A stretch of DNA of 47,616 nucleotides from Phialocephala subalpina (Eukaryota > Ascomycota > Leotiomycetes > Helotiales > Mollisiaceae), in the NCBI GenBank assembly GCA_900073065.1, contig FJOG01000002.1, forward strand, positions 29,974-77,589, written 5' to 3'. The notes beneath the pieces were generated by a model, which was not told the origin of the DNA, did no database searches, and worked only from the letters and a program-made list of their open reading frames with translations. This document shows, in pieces, positions 42,109 through 47,616 of the stretch (its first letter is position 1; each line of letters opens with the position of its first letter). The translations under genes were made by a program, and so were the position numbers.

Positions 42109-43575
42109 ATGCACTTCTTTCACCTCATCCATTTCTGTGCTGGTGCATTGGCATCGGTTTCCATCGTAGATCCTTCAGATGTCATCTCCCCTTCGTTGTG
42201 GGCTGCCGACAATGCAATTGTCCCAGACTATAACGTCCCCTTCATCAGCGTCCAGCCGAGTCCAATCATCGCTGCTTATACCTTTGACAACTCTACTTCC
42301 CTTAGCCATCAGGTATTCTCTACGGCACTCAATCAAACCAGTGTCATCCTTGTCACTGGCGAGCTGAACCTGTCCTACTCCACCATCGTCAAGTCTGGCT
42401 ACGCCTCAAACCTTCTCGAATCGAGCTTCTGGGGGTTCAACGCAGCAATCAATGTGGTGAGTCTCAACGTGACATCCACCAACCTAGAACAATGCTCACC
42501 TATTCAGGCAAACGCGTCGAAAGCGCAATTAGATAATATCAACGTGACTGTCCACAACGGTGCGGCGAACATCTACGTATATGGTACAGACAGCGTTGTG
42601 TATGTTAACAATGCTTGGCTTTACAGCTCTGGGCCGGTCTCACATGGTGTTTACGCGTCTGGTAATGGCACAGCTTATGTCTCCAACGTCCAGCACTTCT
42701 CTGGAGGAATGAGGTCAGTTATCCCGCTCTGAGTTTTTGTCATGCCATGGAGGTGACATACTGACTCCGTTTATAGATCTTCATCCTTTTCAGGGGACAG
42801 TCCCGCAGGCTACCTTTATATCTCAGATTCCGTAGCTCACACAACTGGAATCGGCAGTGCAACTTTCTACGCACTGGGAGATATCTACGCTACCAATGTC
42901 GTCGCCATCTCCGAGCAAGGCCCCACGGTCTTCATGGATGGTGCTCAGAAAGCCTATCTCACAAACTGTGAGACCACGGCTGGACTTCTAGGCGGCGTTG
43001 CCATCTTCTCATCCCAGACGCGACAGTCAGGAGCCATATTGTCCCTCAAAAACTCGAAGATCACAACACTTGGATCAATCCCAGGCCTCTGGTTTGGAAA
43101 CACCATCATCGATGTCTCCATCGACGCCAGTGAACTTGTCACGAGTGGCGTTCTAGTCGTCGCCAACTATTCACAGATCACTCAAGACTTCGACTACTAT
43201 GCCGACTACTCTCAACAACCAAACCTCCAGCCCGCTGAAGTCTACGTCAATGTAACGGAATCAAGCCTTGTCGGAGATCTCGTTGCCTATAATTCTAGCT
43301 TCATCAGCTGGTCACTGGCATCCTATAGTTCGTGGACAGGAGCTGCATATTCTGGGTTCGATGAAGCGTATTTTGATGTTCATCTCGATAGCAGCTCAAC
43401 TTGGACCTTGACGAAGAGTACCACTCTGCAGAATTTAACGGATGCCGACGAGACCTTGTCAAATATCCAGAGCCAGGGATTCAACATCTACTACAATGCC
43501 AGTGCATTGCTGAATGGATATCTTGGGGGCAAGAATATTTCCTTGGCCGGTGGAGGGAAGGCAATCGCGATCTGA
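42109..43575 (+). CDS. Secreted beta-helix-like glycoprotein, hypothetical (450 aa)
   Basis: Three exons join in frame: 42,109-42,456, 42,508-42,713 and 42,777-43,575. Intron 1 is exactly 51 bp, so retention would keep the frame, but its GTGAGT donor and TTCAG acceptor and the smooth join NAAINV-ANASKAQLDNINV favour splicing. The protein starts with a signal peptide (MHFFHLIHFCAGALASVSIV). It is otherwise soluble and rich in Asn, Ser, Thr and Gly with many N-glycosylation sites (for example NST, NQT, NVT, NGT). Short repeated beta-strand-like turns (YVYGTDSVVYVNNAWLYSSG, ASGNGTAYVSNV, LSLKNSKITTLGSIPGLWFG) suggest a right-handed beta-helix fold like pectin-lyase-type or adhesin-type proteins. 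No catalytic residues can be named. It is related to hypothetical secreted proteins of other filamentous ascomycetes. It is likely exported to the cell wall or medium. Confidence 0.85.
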
Positions 43576-44053
43576 CTGAGGAGAAGAAAGGTCCAAGCGA
43601 TACGGCCGACGGGTGATATATGCACGGTTTCAAATTTGATGTTTCTGAAAGCCGAAGACTTAACAAGGCTGAGCGAATCGAGCCTGGTTGAATACTCGCC
43701 TCAAGTTAATGAATAATATTTTGGTTGCAAACCTTGTGTCAGACAGCATTCGAATTCCCTTTAGCCACACAGCCGTCAGGTTTTATGCTTCATATTTATC
43801 AATACGAGGAATCTTCAAACAGAAAAGCCAAACGCAAGCTAGTTGTGACAGGCCTCGCGGTCAGCAGCAAGAAGGAATAGTTGAGGCCAAGTTGAGGTAT
43901 TATACCCTGATCTGCCTTTCCAAGCTAGGACCTTTCCACAAATTTGATTGTCTCGCGTTTCGGAAGTTTGGGATGGTGGTGAAACGATTTGAATCGGGAT
44001 ACTGGTGTTGCAAGGAGTTCGTGATGCCGTCTTCTGGATACTCAATGGTCTGG
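43576..44053. other. Intergenic, no gene called
   Basis: A 169-codon frame (43,688-44,197) runs through this stretch into the flavin-oxidase promoter. It has no motif, begins in AT-rich 3' flank and overlaps the CreA-like sites, so I regard it as chance. Confidence 0.5.
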
Positions 44054-44074
44054 ACGTGGGGCCCGGCCCCACGT
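44054..44074. promoter_or_regulatory. Perfect 10-bp inverted repeat with paired CreA-type sites
   Basis: ACGTGGGGCC-C-GGCCCCACGT is a perfect palindrome (10-bp arms, one central base), centred about 148 bp before the ATG of the flavin oxidase. Each arm contains GTGGGG (44,056-44,061 and, on the minus strand, 44,067-44,072), which fits the CreA/Mig1 consensus SYGGRG. A further CCCCGC (GCGGGG on minus) lies at 44,084-44,089, and an ACGTCA bZIP-type core at 44,071-44,076. Carbon catabolite control of the downstream gene is a reasonable inference. Confidence 0.55.
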
Positions 44075-44211
44075 CACGCACTACCCCGCTATGATCTGCT
44101 TTCGTGTCCCTGCGCATTGCCTGGAGGAGTATTCAATCTATATCCTCTGTTAATAAACTTGGTGGTGAATGAACTGATCCCGGGCTTCATCAATTAGGAA
44201 CGTTGATTAAG

Positions 44212-46260
<2,049 letters not shown>

Positions 46261-46938
46261 TGGATCATGATCCATTGCGTCGGAGAATTTGAGAAATGTT
46301 GGTAAATGTGCGGAGGTGAAGTCCGAAATTCAGAAGGCCAAAGGTCGTTATAGGGGAATCTTGGTTCAACAGTAGCTGTCAGCACGTAAACGTTGGGGTC
46401 CATTGTTTTCTGATACTCCCCTCATTGTGCGTCTACTTCCTTTTGCAAATCATGAGTCACGAGCAGCGGAGTCTGAAGTGGTTGGGGAAACGACAGGCCA
46501 AGGGAAGATATTCATTGGCGGAGAGCATGAAGCAGACAGGGCAATAACTCGAAACGAGCGAAACGAGCTTGACGCCTTCCATTCAGAATATCTAACTCTC
46601 AACTCCGTATCTCTCAGATGGCGAATGTCTTTCGTAAGGGTGTTAGCCTGTCACGCAATGCAAGCTTAGTCAACAGAGAGCCAAGCTGACACCTCCGTTA
46701 TCGTCGCAATATCGGACCCTACAATTGGCCACGATAGTTTGAGACCTGCCGGTTTACCATGTGTGAGGTTAGTAAGCATGCCTTTGCATCGGGTATGTTC
46801 TTCATTGCAAGGTTTGTGTCGGAGATACTCAGCCCTGAAGGACCAATCCCAATCTATCACCGAAGCGGCGACAACTTCCAACAACGCAATACCCGAGCGC
46901 AGAATCAAGAATTGTCTTGATCCCGAAGCAGAGAGACA
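46261..46938. other. Intergenic; no gene seen
   Basis: Short overlapping frames only (for example 46,403-46,669 plus and 46,666-46,965 minus), without motifs. It holds the 3' end region of the oxidase gene and the upstream promoter region of the reductase gene. Confidence 0.5.
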
Positions 46939-46972
46939 TCTATATATGTTTGAACTCTCACCCACCGTGGGT
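46939..46972 (+). promoter_or_regulatory. Putative core promoter and 13-bp dyad upstream of the reductase
   Basis: TCTATATATG (46,939-46,948) lies about 110 bp before the ATG at 47,055 and resembles a TATA element. Just downstream, ACCCAC-C-GTGGGT (46,960-46,972) is a perfect dyad with 6-bp arms. Its CCCAC/GTGGG half-sites resemble, in opposite polarity, those of the palindrome upstream of the flavin oxidase. Confidence 0.35.
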
Positions 46973-47054
46973 CAATACTATCTCCTTTAATTGACAAGAT
47001 CAGCATAACAAGAGCACATCTCACGACAACATCAGCATCACCGCGATTCAAAAC

Positions 47055-47616
47055 ATGGCTTCACCTTCATCCCAAACAATACTCATCACCGGTGCTTCAG
47101 GCTTCGTTGCATCACACCTCATTCACGCCTTCCTTGAAGGAGGCTACAATGTCCGGGGGACAATCCGCTCTCCCTCCAGCATCGAGAAGATCAAAGCTGC
47201 TCAAGGTCCTCTTTCTTCTCGACTTTCCTTCTCTATCGTCCCCGACCTCTCTTCTCCACCTTCTGCATACGAAGATGCAGTCAAAGGCGTTTCTGGCATC
47301 GTCCATTCTGCCTCTCCGTTCGTCATGACACCAAAAGACGTCAAGTCCGAACTCCTTGAGCCCGCCATCAACGGCACGAAGAATGTCCTCGAAGCAGCTG
47401 CTCAATATGGTGGTCCAGAACTCAAGCGTGTCATCATCACCAGCTCATTTGCCTCAATTCTTGACCTCAACAAAGGCTACAGGCCAGGATACGTGTATAC
47501 GGAGAAAGACTGGAACCCAGCAACCTACGACGAAGCGGCAAATTCTGACAATGGTGGCTTCGCATATTGTGCATCGAAGGGGCTTGCTGAACACGCAGCA
47601 TGGGACTGGCTATCTG
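47055..47616 (+). CDS. NAD(P)-dependent extended-SDR reductase (dihydroflavonol-4-reductase/GRE2-like), partial
   Basis: The frame is open from ATG 47,055 to the window end (187 codons, C-terminus missing). The Rossmann start ILITGASGFVASHLIHAF (about residues 9-26) carries the TGxxGxxA/S-type Gly-rich loop. RGTIRS contains the basic residues typical of NADPH preference. The catalytic Ser lies in IITSSFAS, and the YxxxK pair is in FAYCASKGLAE. HSASPFVM and EPAINGTKNVLEAA are typical of fungal ketone/aldehyde reductases related to dihydroflavonol reductase and yeast GRE2. It would reduce a carbonyl group; the substrate is unknown. It lies about 0.8 kb downstream of the flavin oxidase and on the same strand, so the pair could be co-regulated, but each has its own promoter-like sequence. 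Confidence 0.9.
   Translation, partial: MASPSSQTILITGASGFVASHLIHAFLEGGYNVRGTIRSPSSIEKIKAAQGPLSSRLSFSIVPDLSSPPSAYEDAVKGVSGIVHSASPFVMTPKDVKSELLEPAINGTKNVLEAAAQYGGPELKRVIITSSFASILDLNKGYRPGYVYTEKDWNPATYDEAANSDNGGFAYCASKGLAEHAAWDWLS

Noticed and set aside
42457..42507. Treating this 51-bp segment as coding in the beta-helix gene
   Set aside because: The frame stays open if retained, but GTGAGT and TTCAG ends and the continuous peptide after removal favour an intron. RNA evidence would settle it.
43688..44197. 169-codon plus-strand frame before the flavin oxidase
   Set aside because: It has no motif, starts in the AT-rich 3' flank of the previous gene, and overlaps the promoter and CreA-like palindrome. 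It is better explained by chance.
46666..46965. 99-codon minus-strand frame between the oxidase and reductase genes
   Set aside because: No motif, and it overlaps the probable reductase promoter.

Overview
The window is fungal nuclear DNA, almost certainly from a filamentous ascomycete (Pezizomycotina). The support is short GT-AG introns of about 44-84 bp inside genes, a HET-domain gene plus a HET relic, a PTH11-type rhodopsin-domain receptor, a membrane-anchored P450, and repeat copies that differ almost only by C-to-T and G-to-A changes, the mark of repeat-induced point mutation (RIP). The genus cannot be read from the sequence. There are no bacterial-type operons, and each gene has its own promoter.

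Region 1 (1-22,550) is a gene desert of decayed repeats. It holds three arrays of one ~90-bp satellite rich in dyad symmetry (2,375-3,465; 7,915-8,615; 14,105-14,675; the middle one inverted), several other repeat families that still look protein-coding when translated (near 1.5, 3.7, 6.3, 10.1, 12.9, 15.7 and 17.5 kb), a possible hAT transposase tail at the left edge, and a decayed cyclophilin gene at 19,288-19,606 that still has its intron. An AT-rich block (20.58-22.5 kb) carries a C2H2 zinc-finger relic.

Region 2 (22,559-31,561) has three larger genes: an uncharacterised 766-aa multi-pass membrane protein (minus), a secreted S41-type protease gene (minus) that is complete except for one in-frame TAA, and a 722-aa HET-domain protein (plus).

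Region 3 (31.6-37.7 kb) is a patchwork: a broken Tc1/mariner-type transposase, a decayed cell-surface protein, an ~25-codon protein-kinase fragment, an intact PTH11-like receptor of 304 aa in five exons, an AT-rich repeat (copy A) and a HET relic with TAG stops.

Region 4 (37.7-47.6 kb) is the metabolic part: a 513-aa six-exon cytochrome P450 (minus), a GC-normal partner (copy B) of the AT-rich repeat just upstream of it, a secreted beta-helix-like glycoprotein (three exons), a 605-aa vanillyl-alcohol-oxidase-family flavoprotein (six exons) with a CreA-like inverted repeat in its promoter, and the start of an NAD(P)-dependent extended-SDR reductase cut by the window edge. The oxidase, P450 and reductase could act on the same phenolic or secondary-metabolite substrate, but nothing here proves joint function.

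No clearly new molecular system was found. The most informative signals are the RIP-mutated/unmutated repeat pair (A/B), the single-stop protease gene, the cyclophilin relic and the dyad-rich satellite arrays.
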